The position numbers were made by a program, and so were the translations under genes. The notes below the pieces were generated by a model. It was not told where the DNA came from and searched no databases. It saw only the letters and a program-made list of their open reading frames with translations. A stretch of 22,976 nucleotides of DNA from an uncultured Oscillospiraceae bacterium (GTDB lineage: Bacteria; Bacillota; Clostridia; Oscillospirales; Acutalibacteraceae): NCBI GenBank assembly GCA_900539855.1, contig UQDO01000039.1, forward strand, positions 1 to 22,976, read 5' to 3'. Below, piece by piece: positions 15,990 to 22,945 of the stretch. Positions within the stretch are counted from its first letter, which is position 1. Each line of letters starts with the position of its first letter.

Positions 15990-16044
15990 AAAGCAGGGAC
16001 GGAAATCCCTGCTTTGAGCGTGTCGAAAAAGTCGACACGCTTTT
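15990..16044 (+). terminator. Double hairpin terminator after vorC
   Basis: Two perfect 10-bp stems stand back to back. AAAGCAGGGA pairs with TCCCTGCTTT (15990-15999 / 16006-16015), and AGCGTGTCGA pairs with TCGACACGCT (16017-16026 / 16032-16041). The second runs into TTTT. Together they probably terminate the acyl-CoA synthetase-vor transcript. Confidence 0.75.
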
Positions 16045-16345
16045 GGACGGGAATGCCGCTCGCTCGAAAATCAAAGATTTTCGGACTGCGCTCTATCCCC
16101 GCCAATACCACCCCAGTGTCCTTGAAAAACCGCTATATTCTGCGGTTTTTCGCTTACAAGGTGTTTTTCCGCCGCGCATGTCAGCGGAAAAACAGAAAAT
16201 GCAGCATAACCGACGAAAGAGTAGACTTTGAGGTTTATCGACAAACTGAAAGCAGGGACAGAAGGGAGAGGTTTCGTAAGGAAGTCCTCTCCCTTCGGCT
16301 TTTGTAATCAGCCGGAATGATTGAATTGTAGGTAAATCAATCATA
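16045..16345. other. Hairpin-rich intergenic region at the element boundary
   Basis: No gene is supported here. The stretch holds further perfect stems: CGAAAATC/GATTTTCG (16065-16083), GAAAAACCGC/GCGGTTTTTC (16124-16151), GTTTTTCCGC/GCGGAAAAAC (16163-16193) and GAAGGGAGAGG/CCTCTCCCTTC (16261-16296, then GGCTTTTGT). ATGATTGA/TCAATCAT (16317-16344) is an inverted repeat just before the tnpV ribosome binding site and could be an operator. AAAGCAGGGACAGAA (16249-16263) repeats 15990-16004 with one mismatch. The left end of the mobile element is probably in this stretch but cannot be placed exactly. Confidence 0.6.
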
Positions 16346-16360
16346 TTGGAGGATTACAAA

Positions 16361-16738
16361 ATGGAGAAGTACATCTACAACGAACAGAACGGGCTTTGGT
16401 ATGAGCTGCAAGGGGACTACTATCTACCCTGTCTGAAACTGCCGGAGGAACCGGAGGTGCACATCGGTATCTGGGGGCAGCGGCACCGGCGTTATCTGAA
16501 AAGCCACCGCAGGGCATTGTATACCTCCCTGCTCACCAGCGGCAAGTTGAACAGTTACCTTGCTGACATTGACCAGCAAGCGAAAGAAATGTTTTTACGG
16601 CTCGTAAAACAGTTTTCAGAATATGACGGCGTTACCGAATGCCTGAAGGCGGATAATCAAATGGAGTGGGTCGCTCGGATAAATTGCATCCGTAGTAGAG
16701 CCACAGAAATCGTAAACAATGATTTGATCTATAACTAA
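16361..16738 (+). CDS. tnpV: Transposon-encoded protein TnpV
   Basis: The 125-residue protein matches TnpV of Tn4451-type elements along its length. The recognisable blocks are YIYNEQNGLWYELQGDYY, PCLKLPEEPEV, GIWGQRHRRYLKSHR and YTSLLTSGKLNSYLADIDQ. Its biochemical role is unknown in the family. The ATG at 16361 is preferred over an upstream in-frame TTG because GGAGG (16348-16352) lies 8 nt before it. A perfect terminator hairpin follows, so it is a single-gene transcript. It marks the left part of the mobile element. Confidence 0.85.
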   Translation: MEKYIYNEQNGLWYELQGDYYLPCLKLPEEPEVHIGIWGQRHRRYLKSHRRALYTSLLTSGKLNSYLADIDQQAKEMFLRLVKQFSEYDGVTECLKADNQMEWVARINCIRSRATEIVNNDLIYN

Positions 16739-16746
16739 GCGAAATA

Positions 16747-16775
16747 GGCGGCAAGGGAAAATCCTTGCCGCCTTT
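16747..16775 (+). terminator. Terminator after tnpV
   Basis: GGCGGCAAGG (16747-16756) and CCTTGCCGCC (16763-16772) form a perfect 10-bp stem with a six-base loop, followed by TTT. It isolates tnpV from the restriction-modification genes. Confidence 0.8.
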
Positions 16776-16852
16776 ACTTATAAATCAAAAATAGCCATAC
16801 CACAAAAATATGCGAAAGTCAATAGGCAAAATTAAAATTTGGAGAAAATCCG

Positions 16853-16881
16853 TTGAAAAGCGTCGTGCCATATGGTAAAAT
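16853..16881 (+). promoter_or_regulatory. Promoter of the restriction-modification genes
   Basis: TTGAAA (16853-16858) and TAAAAT (16876-16881) lie 17 bp apart, about 40 bp before the methyltransferase ATG. The last bases of the spacer (ATATGG) also occur just before the -10 box of the tnpX promoter at 22675-22703. Confidence 0.65.
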
Positions 16882-16923
16882 ACTTTTGAGTAATTATGTT
16901 TAGGCGAAGGCGAGGTCAAACCT

Positions 16924-17772
16924 ATGAATCCAGTTTTAAAATATCGTGGCGGAAAATCTCGTGAAATTCCCCGCTTTCTTCAATATATACCAGACGACTT
17001 CAACAGATACATCGAGCCGTTTTTTGGCGGCGGCGCAGTTTATTTCTATCTCGAACCCGAAAATGCTATTATCAATGATGCAAACGAGCGATTGATGATG
17101 TTTTATGCTCAGCTGCGAGACCAGTATCCGCTTATGCGCCAGCAGTTGGATAACATTCAGCGTGTGTACGAATTGAATCAGGCAGAATATAAGAAGAAGA
17201 AGGCATTAACACCCGATGATAGAGTTCCTAATGCAAACGAAGAATTCTATTACCGCATGAGGAACCTGTTTAATCATCCTGATAATACATATTTAGATGG
17301 GGTCCTGTATTTCTTTATCAATAAAACCGCCTATTCCGGAATGATTAGATACAACAATAATGGCGAGTACAATGTTCCATTTGGCAGATACCCAAATCTT
17401 AATACTCGGCTTGTAACACAACAGCATAGCGAACTTCTGCAAACCGCAGAATTATATAACCTCGATTATAGCCGTATTTTTGATATGGCTCAAGAAGATG
17501 ATTTTATCTTTTTGGATCCTCCATATGATTGCGTTTTTAACGATTACGGAAATATTGATATGATGAATGGCTTTGATGAATCTGAACATAGGCGTTTAGC
17601 TGCTGATTTCAGAAATCTACCCTGTAGAGCGTTAATGATTATCGGAAAAACCCCTCTAACCGAAGAATTGTATGGTGATTTCATTTTTGATGAGTATTAC
17701 AAGAACTACGCTGTAAATATTCGAAATCGTTTCAAGAACGATAAGATGCATATCGTAGTAAAAAACTATTGA
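16924..17772 (+). CDS. Dam-type (D12 class) adenine-N6 DNA methyltransferase
   Basis: The 282-residue enzyme has KYRGGK at 6-11, the AdoMet-binding EPFFGGGAVYF (FGGG at 34-37) and the catalytic DPPY at 198-201, in the order of the alpha/Dam class. It should methylate the N6 of adenine, most likely in a GATC context as usual for the family, and protects the host from the endonuclease encoded 10 nt downstream. GAGG (16912-16915) lies 8 nt before the ATG. Base composition is AT-rich compared with the mobilization and vor genes, which supports separate acquisition. Specificity is inferred from the family and the partner gene. Confidence 0.9.
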   Translation: MNPVLKYRGGKSREIPRFLQYIPDDFNRYIEPFFGGGAVYFYLEPENAIINDANERLMMFYAQLRDQYPLMRQQLDNIQRVYELNQAEYKKKKALTPDDRVPNANEEFYYRMRNLFNHPDNTYLDGVLYFFINKTAYSGMIRYNNNGEYNVPFGRYPNLNTRLVTQQHSELLQTAELYNLDYSRIFDMAQEDDFIFLDPPYDCVFNDYGNIDMMNGFDESEHRRLAADFRNLPCRALMIIGKTPLTEELYGDFIFDEYYKNYAVNIRNRFKNDKMHIVVKNY

Positions 17773-17782
17773 GGTGGCAGGT

Positions 17783-19471
17783 ATGGCAAGACTGGACAAT
17801 AAAGTTTTGTTTTTTACAACTTCACCACGAACTCCAGCAAAGATGATTCCTGAGATTGAATTACTTTGCGACAAATTCCAAGGGAGACCATGGAATAGAA
17901 CTACGCAAGAACAGTTTATCGATGAACTTGCTGAAAGCAGTTTTTTTGAAGGAACGGGGTCTCCCTCTGATAAAGCATTTAGCGCACGTGATAGAATAAA
18001 TCGTGCTCCGAAAGCTTTAGGGTTCGTTGACCTAAAACCCAATATTGCATTAACCGATGCTGGGCATGCTTTGATTTTTGGGAAAAGGCCGCAAGAGATT
18101 TTTCTACGCCAGCTACTCAAGTTTCAGCTACCTTCTCCCTATCACACAGAGAACGTTAAAATAAGAGGTACATTCTACGTGCGTCCATACTTGGAAGTAT
18201 TGCGGTTAATCAGTGATCTTGAATACCTAACATTTGACGAGTTGAAAATCTTTGCTGTTCAAATTACAGACTATCACAAGTACAATGAGGTAAAAGACAA
18301 AATATTGAATTTTAGAAAAGATAAAGAATTGTGCCGTGGACAGTATAAGCGATTCGTAAATGATGTATGGGAAAATGCCATCTTAGAAATTCATAATGAT
18401 AGAATTGCTGAAGGCAGGACAAGAACAAGGGAGACCAGAGATGCGAGTATAAACACCTTTGTGAAAACGCAAAAGGGCAACATGCGTGATTATGCTGATG
18501 CGTGTTTTAGATATTTGAGATTTACTGGTCTTGTATCTATTGCACACAAAAGCAGAACCATATCTATTTTTGATGACAAAAAGCGAGATGTTGAGTTTAT
18601 CCTCACTAATGTTAATCGCAACCCTGTTTTTGTGGATGACGAAGACGGTTACAAAGCACATTTATTTAATGCCACAACACCTGAGCTATATACTGATAAT
18701 GTTGAAAATATTATCGATGTTATTCTTCGCATGAGTGAGTTGACACGGCGTGATTTAGCGGGTTATGACATTGAGGCATTAAAAGATTTGCGGGATGACA
18801 TTGTGTCCCAGCACAAAGAAAATGTTATTCACGAGCAAGTTGCCGAAATCAAGTCATATGCACTTTATTCTGAGATTATTGATACGTTTAACGAAATTGT
18901 TTCCGATGAATATTATGATGCCCCACTTATGTTTGAGTATAATACTTGGCGAGCAATGACTATGCTTGACGGTGGCAATATTAAAGGCAATTTCAAATTC
19001 GATGATATTGGGCAGCCTTTGTCTACTGCATCGGGGAATATGCCAGATATTGAGTGTGATTATGATGATTTTTCACTAGCTGTAGAAGTTACACTACAGT
19101 CTGGGCAGCGTCAGTATGAAGCTGAAGGAGAACCTGTGGCACGTCATTATGGCCAGTTAAAGAAAAAATCAGGTAAAGACACTTATTGTTTGTTCATTGC
19201 TCCAACGATTAATGCAGCGACATTGGCTCATTTCTATGGACTGAACCATTTGTCAATTGCGCTTTATGGTGGAAAATCTAAGATAATTCCACTTGAATTG
19301 GATCAGTTTATGAAGCTTGTGGAGAATTCCTATAGCTATAAAACTCAACCCACACCGACCGACATCCGTCATTTTCTCGATTGTGCTTTGAACCTATGTG
19401 AAAAAGCCATTGATGAGAATAATTGGCGTTGCGGTATTCAAGCTTGTGTTGATATGTGGTTAGCATCGTGA
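17783..19471 (+). CDS. AlwI-like type II restriction endonuclease
   Basis: The 562-residue protein resembles the AlwI endonuclease family. Family-like stretches are TSPRTPAKMIPEIELLCDKF, KAFSARDRINRAPKALGFV and FLRQLLKFQLPSPYH. A PD...EVT nuclease-like site lies in the C-terminal third (PD at 421-422, E435-V436-T437). AlwI cleaves outside the asymmetric site GGATC. A Dam-type GATC methylase would protect both strands of that site, so the pairing makes sense. The ATG at 17783 follows GAGGTG by 6 nt, and an in-frame GTG at 17774 is less likely. The gene is AT-rich like its methylase partner. The family call rests on remembered similarity, and the target sequence is a prediction. Confidence 0.75.
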   Translation: MARLDNKVLFFTTSPRTPAKMIPEIELLCDKFQGRPWNRTTQEQFIDELAESSFFEGTGSPSDKAFSARDRINRAPKALGFVDLKPNIALTDAGHALIFGKRPQEIFLRQLLKFQLPSPYHTENVKIRGTFYVRPYLEVLRLISDLEYLTFDELKIFAVQITDYHKYNEVKDKILNFRKDKELCRGQYKRFVNDVWENAILEIHNDRIAEGRTRTRETRDASINTFVKTQKGNMRDYADACFRYLRFTGLVSIAHKSRTISIFDDKKRDVEFILTNVNRNPVFVDDEDGYKAHLFNATTPELYTDNVENIIDVILRMSELTRRDLAGYDIEALKDLRDDIVSQHKENVIHEQVAEIKSYALYSEIIDTFNEIVSDEYYDAPLMFEYNTWRAMTMLDGGNIKGNFKFDDIGQPLSTASGNMPDIECDYDDFSLAVEVTLQSGQRQYEAEGEPVARHYGQLKKKSGKDTYCLFIAPTINAATLAHFYGLNHLSIALYGGKSKIIPLELDQFMKLVENSYSYKTQPTPTDIRHFLDCALNLCEKAIDENNWRCGIQACVDMWLAS

Positions 19472-19736
19472 TATTGGAGAAATTCCTAACGGAACTATGC
19501 TGAATCAGATCAATAACATTTTTTATAAATTAGAGGGACAGTTAAAAGTTTGTGCAAAATTCTTGATTTCCAGCGAGATTTATGGTACGATTAATTTGCT
19601 CTCATAGCAGAGTCCACAACTAAATATCTGAAATGAAACACAAGGCAGCCGCCGAAAGAGATTGCGGCTGTGCCGCTCCTATCGCTGAGTCTGCCAGCGG
19701 AGTGGAAAAAGCAGACATTGAAGGTTTCTGAATACC
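19472..19736. other. Non-coding or decayed stretch after the endonuclease
   Basis: No well-supported gene. A frame from 19473 reads IGEIPNGTMLNQINNIFYKL and stays open to a stop near 19610 but has no start, so it may be the tail of a lost gene. A 32-residue frame at 19633-19731 (MKHKAAAERDCGCAAPIAES...) has an ATG but no ribosome binding site. CAGCCGC/GCGGCTG forms a short stem near 19650. Confidence 0.4.
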
Positions 19737-19817
19737 AGAGCCGGTACATAGTTTCATCAAAGATATAGCGAGAGATCATCTCCCGCTGATTTGATGTGCT
19801 GTGTACCGGCTCTTTTT
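19737..19817 (+). terminator. Long composite terminator-like hairpin
   Basis: A perfect 12-bp outer stem AGAGCCGGTACA/TGTACCGGCTCT (19737-19748 / 19802-19813) is followed by TTTTT. Inner arms CATCAAA/TTTGATG and AGCGAGAGAT/ATCTCCCGCT stack within it, giving an 80-nt structure. It probably ends the restriction-modification transcript but is larger than most terminators. Confidence 0.7.
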
Positions 19818-20156
19818 GTCGTTGTAGCCACCGTTCACAAAAAGTTTACAAAAATTCTTTCGTGCAAACGGCAAAAAAGTTCCCAGTTGATTATTGAGGG
19901 GGTTAATTTACAGCCCTTCTCGCTGCCTACCAATTGAGGGGCAAATTGAAAACTGAATGACCCGTCCGAATGGGATATGACCTTGCGATGACCCCTCCGG
20001 CAGGGAGTGAGCAAGGCAACGCTGCGGTGAAACTCTGGGGTAGGGATAGAAAAACGACATTCGGAGAAAGCGGCAAACAATCTGCAAATTTTTCAAGAAA
20101 CAGTTCCGTTTTACACCCGTGATTTCTCCTATTTGTGGGGAAAGCTACTTTACGGT
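19818..20156. other. Gene-free stretch upstream of the mobilization genes
   Basis: I see no gene with a start, ribosome binding site and familiar protein sequence on either strand. The stretch is unlike the AT-rich cargo in composition. It could hold regulatory DNA or part of the transfer region, but no specific site could be supported. Confidence 0.4.
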
Positions 20157-20261
20157 CAAGACCGCGGATTTTCGCAGAGTTCCTTTTGCAGAAACGCTGG
20201 ACGGCCCTCCGCATCGTCTGCAGCGTTTCTATTAGAAAATCCGTGAATTCTGCCGGTCTTG
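20157..20261 (+). repeat. 105-nt nested inverted repeat before the mobilization genes
   Basis: Three nested perfect arms fold together: CAAGACCG/CGGTCTTG (20157-20164 / 20254-20261), CGGATTTTC/GAAAATCCG (20165-20173 / 20235-20243) and AGAAACGCTG/CAGCGTTTCT (20190-20199 / 20221-20230). A GGGGCTTTTT run follows. It may be a structured RNA leader, an attenuator of the gene at 20328, or a DNA structure used in transfer. Confidence 0.7.
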
Positions 20262-20327
20262 AACGGGGCTTTTTCCGGCAAAAACAGGCCTTTTACAAAT
20301 GCGATCCGAAATGAGGTGAAATTTAAA

Positions 20328-20639
20328 ATGATTACAGGAATCAAGAAGAAAAACAAGCTGACCGAGATATGGTTCGACGAAACCGGCAGCGCAGTCAACA
20401 TCCGTACTTACAACACCGACCTGAAAAATCGTCTGACGGCCTATGCGGCAAAATATCCCGCCCACTGCCGCCTGACGGACGATGACGAGTGCGGCTGCCT
20501 GACCTTTGAGGTAGACCGCCAACGATTCTCCGTCCGGCTGACCGCTCCCTATTCCGAGGACAGGCGAAGCAAAGCCAAGGAGACGATGACCGCCGTTAAT
20601 CAGCGGAGACAAAATGACAATTTCAAGAAGCCGCTATGA
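20328..20639 (+). CDS. Conserved small protein of Tn4451-like mobilization regions, unknown function
   Basis: The 103-residue protein starts MITGIKKKNKLTEIWFDETG and is charged throughout, with no membrane segment, signal peptide or known motif. A central CRLTDDDECGCLTFEVDRQRFSVRL block looks like a small folded domain. The ATG at 20328 has GAGGTGAA about 8 nt upstream; a longer in-frame start would lie in the preceding structured region. Position before the oriT-like DNA and relaxase suggests a role in mobilization or its control. I recall similar proteins at this place in related elements but know no function. Confidence 0.65.
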   Translation: MITGIKKKNKLTEIWFDETGSAVNIRTYNTDLKNRLTAYAAKYPAHCRLTDDDECGCLTFEVDRQRFSVRLTAPYSEDRRSKAKETMTAVNQRRQNDNFKKPL

Positions 20640-20673
20640 CCGAGAGGCGCTGTCCACAGGAATAACGAGCATC

Positions 20674-20743
20674 GGATTGTGACCCCCACAATCCAAATCC
20701 GCAGCCTTACGGTCTGCGGACTTCACTCAGGGGCACGCCCCTG
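20674..20743 (+). other. Candidate origin of transfer (oriT)
   Basis: Three inverted repeats lie in a row just upstream of the MobC-like gene: GGATTGTG/CACAATCC (20674-20681 / 20687-20694), TCCGCAG/CTGCGGA (20698-20704 / 20714-20720) and CAGGGGC/GCCCCTG (20728-20734 / 20737-20743). Repeats of this kind beside a relaxase and its accessory protein are the usual form of oriT. The nick position is not identified. Confidence 0.5.
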
Positions 20744-20774
20744 AATACCCCTACTAAAGAATGGAGATGACCAA

Positions 20775-21059
20775 ATGAAAGAAGAAAAAGTGTGTATCAG
20801 AGTACGCCTGACCGAAGAAGAAAAAGAGAAATTAGAACGAAATAGCGCCCTGTGCGGACTGACCCAAAGTGAATATGTCCGCCAGCTTTGCCAGGATGTT
20901 CACCCGAAGCCAAAACCGCCGGATGTATTCTGGGAGCTGATGGAGGAGCTATATAAGGCCCATTCCGATTTGAAAGAGTGTGCCAAATATGAGCTGTCCG
21001 CCCTTGAACTCTGTGCCGAGATCGAACGGCTGGTGCTGGACTTGCAGGAGGTGATTTAA
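20775..21059 (+). CDS. MobC-like relaxosome accessory protein
   Basis: The 94-residue protein opens with KVCIRVRLTEEEKEKLERNS, the pattern of a ribbon-helix-helix DNA-binding fold. SALCGLTQSEYVRQLC follows, as in MobC-family proteins that bind oriT and help the relaxase load. A helical C-terminal half (ELMEELYKAHSDLKECAKYEL) could mediate oligomerisation. GGAG (20763-20766) lies 8 nt before the ATG. Its stop overlaps the relaxase start by one base, so the two are translated together. Confidence 0.8.
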   Translation: MKEEKVCIRVRLTEEEKEKLERNSALCGLTQSEYVRQLCQDVHPKPKPPDVFWELMEELYKAHSDLKECAKYELSALELCAEIERLVLDLQEVI

Positions 21060-22411
21060 TGGCAACGACATCTCTTTGGCACATTAAAGGCCGCTTGAAA
21101 GACCTCATCGACTATGTGGAGAATCCGGAAAAGACGGCGGCAAAAACATCGGAGCTGCAAGACCTCTACAATGTGTTCTCCTATGTCCAGCGCCCGGAGG
21201 CCACACAGGAGGGCGAGTATGTCACCGCCATCAACTGTCTGAAGGAAACGGCGCTGCGGCAGATGATCCTCACCAAGAAGCGTTACGGCAAGACGGACGG
21301 CTATATCGCTTGGCACGGGTATCAGAGCTTCAAGCCGGAGGAGGTCACACCGCAGCTTGCCCACGAGATCGGCGTGAAGCTGGCAAAGGAGATGTGGGGC
21401 GACCGTTTTGAGATCATCGTCACCACTCATCTAGACAAAGAACATCTACACTGCCACTTCTGCTTTAATTCCGTGTCCTTCCGAGACGGCGGCAAGTACA
21501 ATTATTCCAAAACAGAGCAACAGCGTCTGCGAGAAGCCTCAGACCGACTTTGCCGGGAATACGGGCTGTCCGTCATTGAGAATCCTCACAAAGCACCTTC
21601 TCGCCCCGTGTGGCTGGACGAGAAAAGCGGCAAGCCCACCCGTTACAATGTCTACCGTGCCGATGTTCGGGAGGCAATGGACTTCAGCCGCACGCCCTAC
21701 TATATGGAGGACTATCTCCGGCGCAAGGGGTATATCACCGACTTCACCGGCAAGCACTGGAAGATACGCTTGCCCCAGTACGAGCACTTCACAAGGCTGG
21801 ACACGCTGGACGAGCGGTGGACGCCGGAGAATATTCGCCTCGGACGATATGCCTCCTTCGGCAATCGCCGGGCATATATCAGCTACCCGCCCCAAATGCC
21901 GCAGGAGCTTTCGGATTGGTTCCGCCCGTTCCATAAGACCAGCCACATTTACAAGCAGTATCTGCACTACAGCTGTCTGCTTGGGTGCTTACCGAAGCAT
22001 ACCGACTATAAGCCCACCAGCCCGTATCTGAAGGAGGACTTGCGGAAGCTGGACGAGCTGTCCCAGCAGGTACGGTATATGAGTAAATACGGCATTGAAA
22101 CCTTTGACGATCTGTACGCAGACCGGGAGAAAATCCAGCGGAATATGGATGCCCTCATTACCCGCCGCACCAAGCTGCAAAACAGGATACGCCGTGCCGT
22201 ACCTGCCGAAAAGGAAACACTGCGGCAGGAAAAGGCAGGCGTGACAGATCAGATCACCGCCCTGCGAAAGCAGCTAAAGCTGAATAAGGCCATTGAGGTG
22301 CGTTCCGCCAAAATACAGGAAAAGACGGATCTGCTCTATGCCAACGAATACCGTGCCAAGGAAGAACATAGGCAAAAGAAATCACAGAGAAGGGAGCGTG
22401 ACGCACGATGA
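21059..22411 (+). CDS. MobP-type relaxase / mobilization nuclease
   Basis: The 450-residue protein nicks oriT and leads the single strand into the recipient cell. Tyr19 in LIDYVENPEKT is a likely nucleophile. The metal-binding triad lies in HLDKEHLHCHF (H124, H129, H131/H133). The N-terminal 200 residues form the relaxase domain. The C-terminal 100 residues are a long charged coiled coil (LITRRTKLQNRIRRAVPAEK onwards). AGGAGGTGAT lies directly before the ATG at 21059, inside the preceding gene. It corresponds in position to TnpZ of Tn4451-type elements. It ends in an ATGA overlap with tnpW. No defect is visible. Confidence 0.88.
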   Translation: MATTSLWHIKGRLKDLIDYVENPEKTAAKTSELQDLYNVFSYVQRPEATQEGEYVTAINCLKETALRQMILTKKRYGKTDGYIAWHGYQSFKPEEVTPQLAHEIGVKLAKEMWGDRFEIIVTTHLDKEHLHCHFCFNSVSFRDGGKYNYSKTEQQRLREASDRLCREYGLSVIENPHKAPSRPVWLDEKSGKPTRYNVYRADVREAMDFSRTPYYMEDYLRRKGYITDFTGKHWKIRLPQYEHFTRLDTLDERWTPENIRLGRYASFGNRRAYISYPPQMPQELSDWFRPFHKTSHIYKQYLHYSCLLGCLPKHTDYKPTSPYLKEDLRKLDELSQQVRYMSKYGIETFDDLYADREKIQRNMDALITRRTKLQNRIRRAVPAEKETLRQEKAGVTDQITALRKQLKLNKAIEVRSAKIQEKTDLLYANEYRAKEEHRQKKSQRRERDAR

Positions 22412-22656
22412 GGACTGATAACGAAATTTATACACAGCTTGACCACATTACAGACCGCCTTGCGACAATGACCAAGCAAGAGCGCATAGCGTGGTTCCGC
22501 AGAAGTGCCTATGTACAGCCGCTGAATTTTCTTCGGGAGATCGACGGCACCACCTACGCCGTAAGAGCCTTTTTCAGCGAGAACGCACGGGAGAACATCA
22601 CCGAAAAGGTACAGCGCATCATCCTGAAAAGCGATGATAATAGCAAAGAGATTTGA
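22408..22656 (+). CDS. tnpW: Transposon-encoded protein TnpW
   Basis: The 82-residue protein contains the TnpW-type block LREIDGTTYAVRAFFSENARENITEKVQRIIL. Its N-terminus (ITDRLATMTKQERIAWFRRS) is longer than in some relatives. Function is not established in the family, although it regularly lies between the relaxase and the recombinase. The start codon overlaps the relaxase stop by 4 nt. It is followed by a separate promoter for tnpX. Confidence 0.8.
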   Translation: MRTDNEIYTQLDHITDRLATMTKQERIAWFRRSAYVQPLNFLREIDGTTYAVRAFFSENARENITEKVQRIILKSDDNSKEI

Positions 22657-22674
22657 AGCCACCGCATTAAAGCG

Positions 22675-22703
22675 TTGAAGTTTACGGCCAGATATGGTAG
22701 AAT
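22675..22703 (+). promoter_or_regulatory. Promoter of tnpX
   Basis: TTGAAG (22675-22680) and TAGAAT (22698-22703) lie 17 bp apart and about 48 bp before the tnpX ATG. The spacer ends in ATATGG like that of the restriction-modification promoter. Confidence 0.6.
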
Positions 22704-22750
22704 GGGCTTGCCTACAAATTCGATCATATCCGGCTGTGGAAAGGAGAGCT

Positions 22751-22945
22751 ATGACAAAACAACCGGATAAAATCACAGCCCTGTACTGCCGCCTGTCCCG
22801 TGACGATGAGCAGGACGGCCTGTCAGGGTCCATCAAAAATCAGCAGACCATCCTCGAAAAGTACGCACAGGAAAATGGCTTCCGGAATACCCGTGTGTTC
22901 ATTGACGATGGCTGGTCAGGTACGAACTTTGCTGGGGTTAGATAG
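22751..22945 (+). pseudogene. tnpX: N-terminal fragment of large serine recombinase TnpX
   Basis: The reading frame opens like a large serine recombinase: ITALYCRLSRDDEQDGLSGS with the catalytic Ser16, then IKNQQTILEKYAQENGF and FIDDGWSGTNF. Homology breaks after SGTNF, where relatives continue with Asp-Arg-Pro and more of the catalytic domain. Here four unrelated codons lead to a TAG at 22943-22945. AAGGAG (22741-22746) precedes the ATG. A complete TnpX has about 700 residues, including zinc-ribbon and DNA-binding regions, so 64 residues cannot recombine DNA. Function could be supplied from elsewhere in the genome. Confidence 0.85.

Noticed and set aside
16014..16307. Open frame between vorC and tnpV
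   Set aside because: It runs through several perfect hairpins and has no ribosome binding site, so the region is better read as structured non-coding DNA.
19835..20080. 81-residue minus-strand frame in the gene-free stretch
   Set aside because: There is no convincing ribosome binding site or known domain. It looks like a translation of conserved non-coding element DNA.
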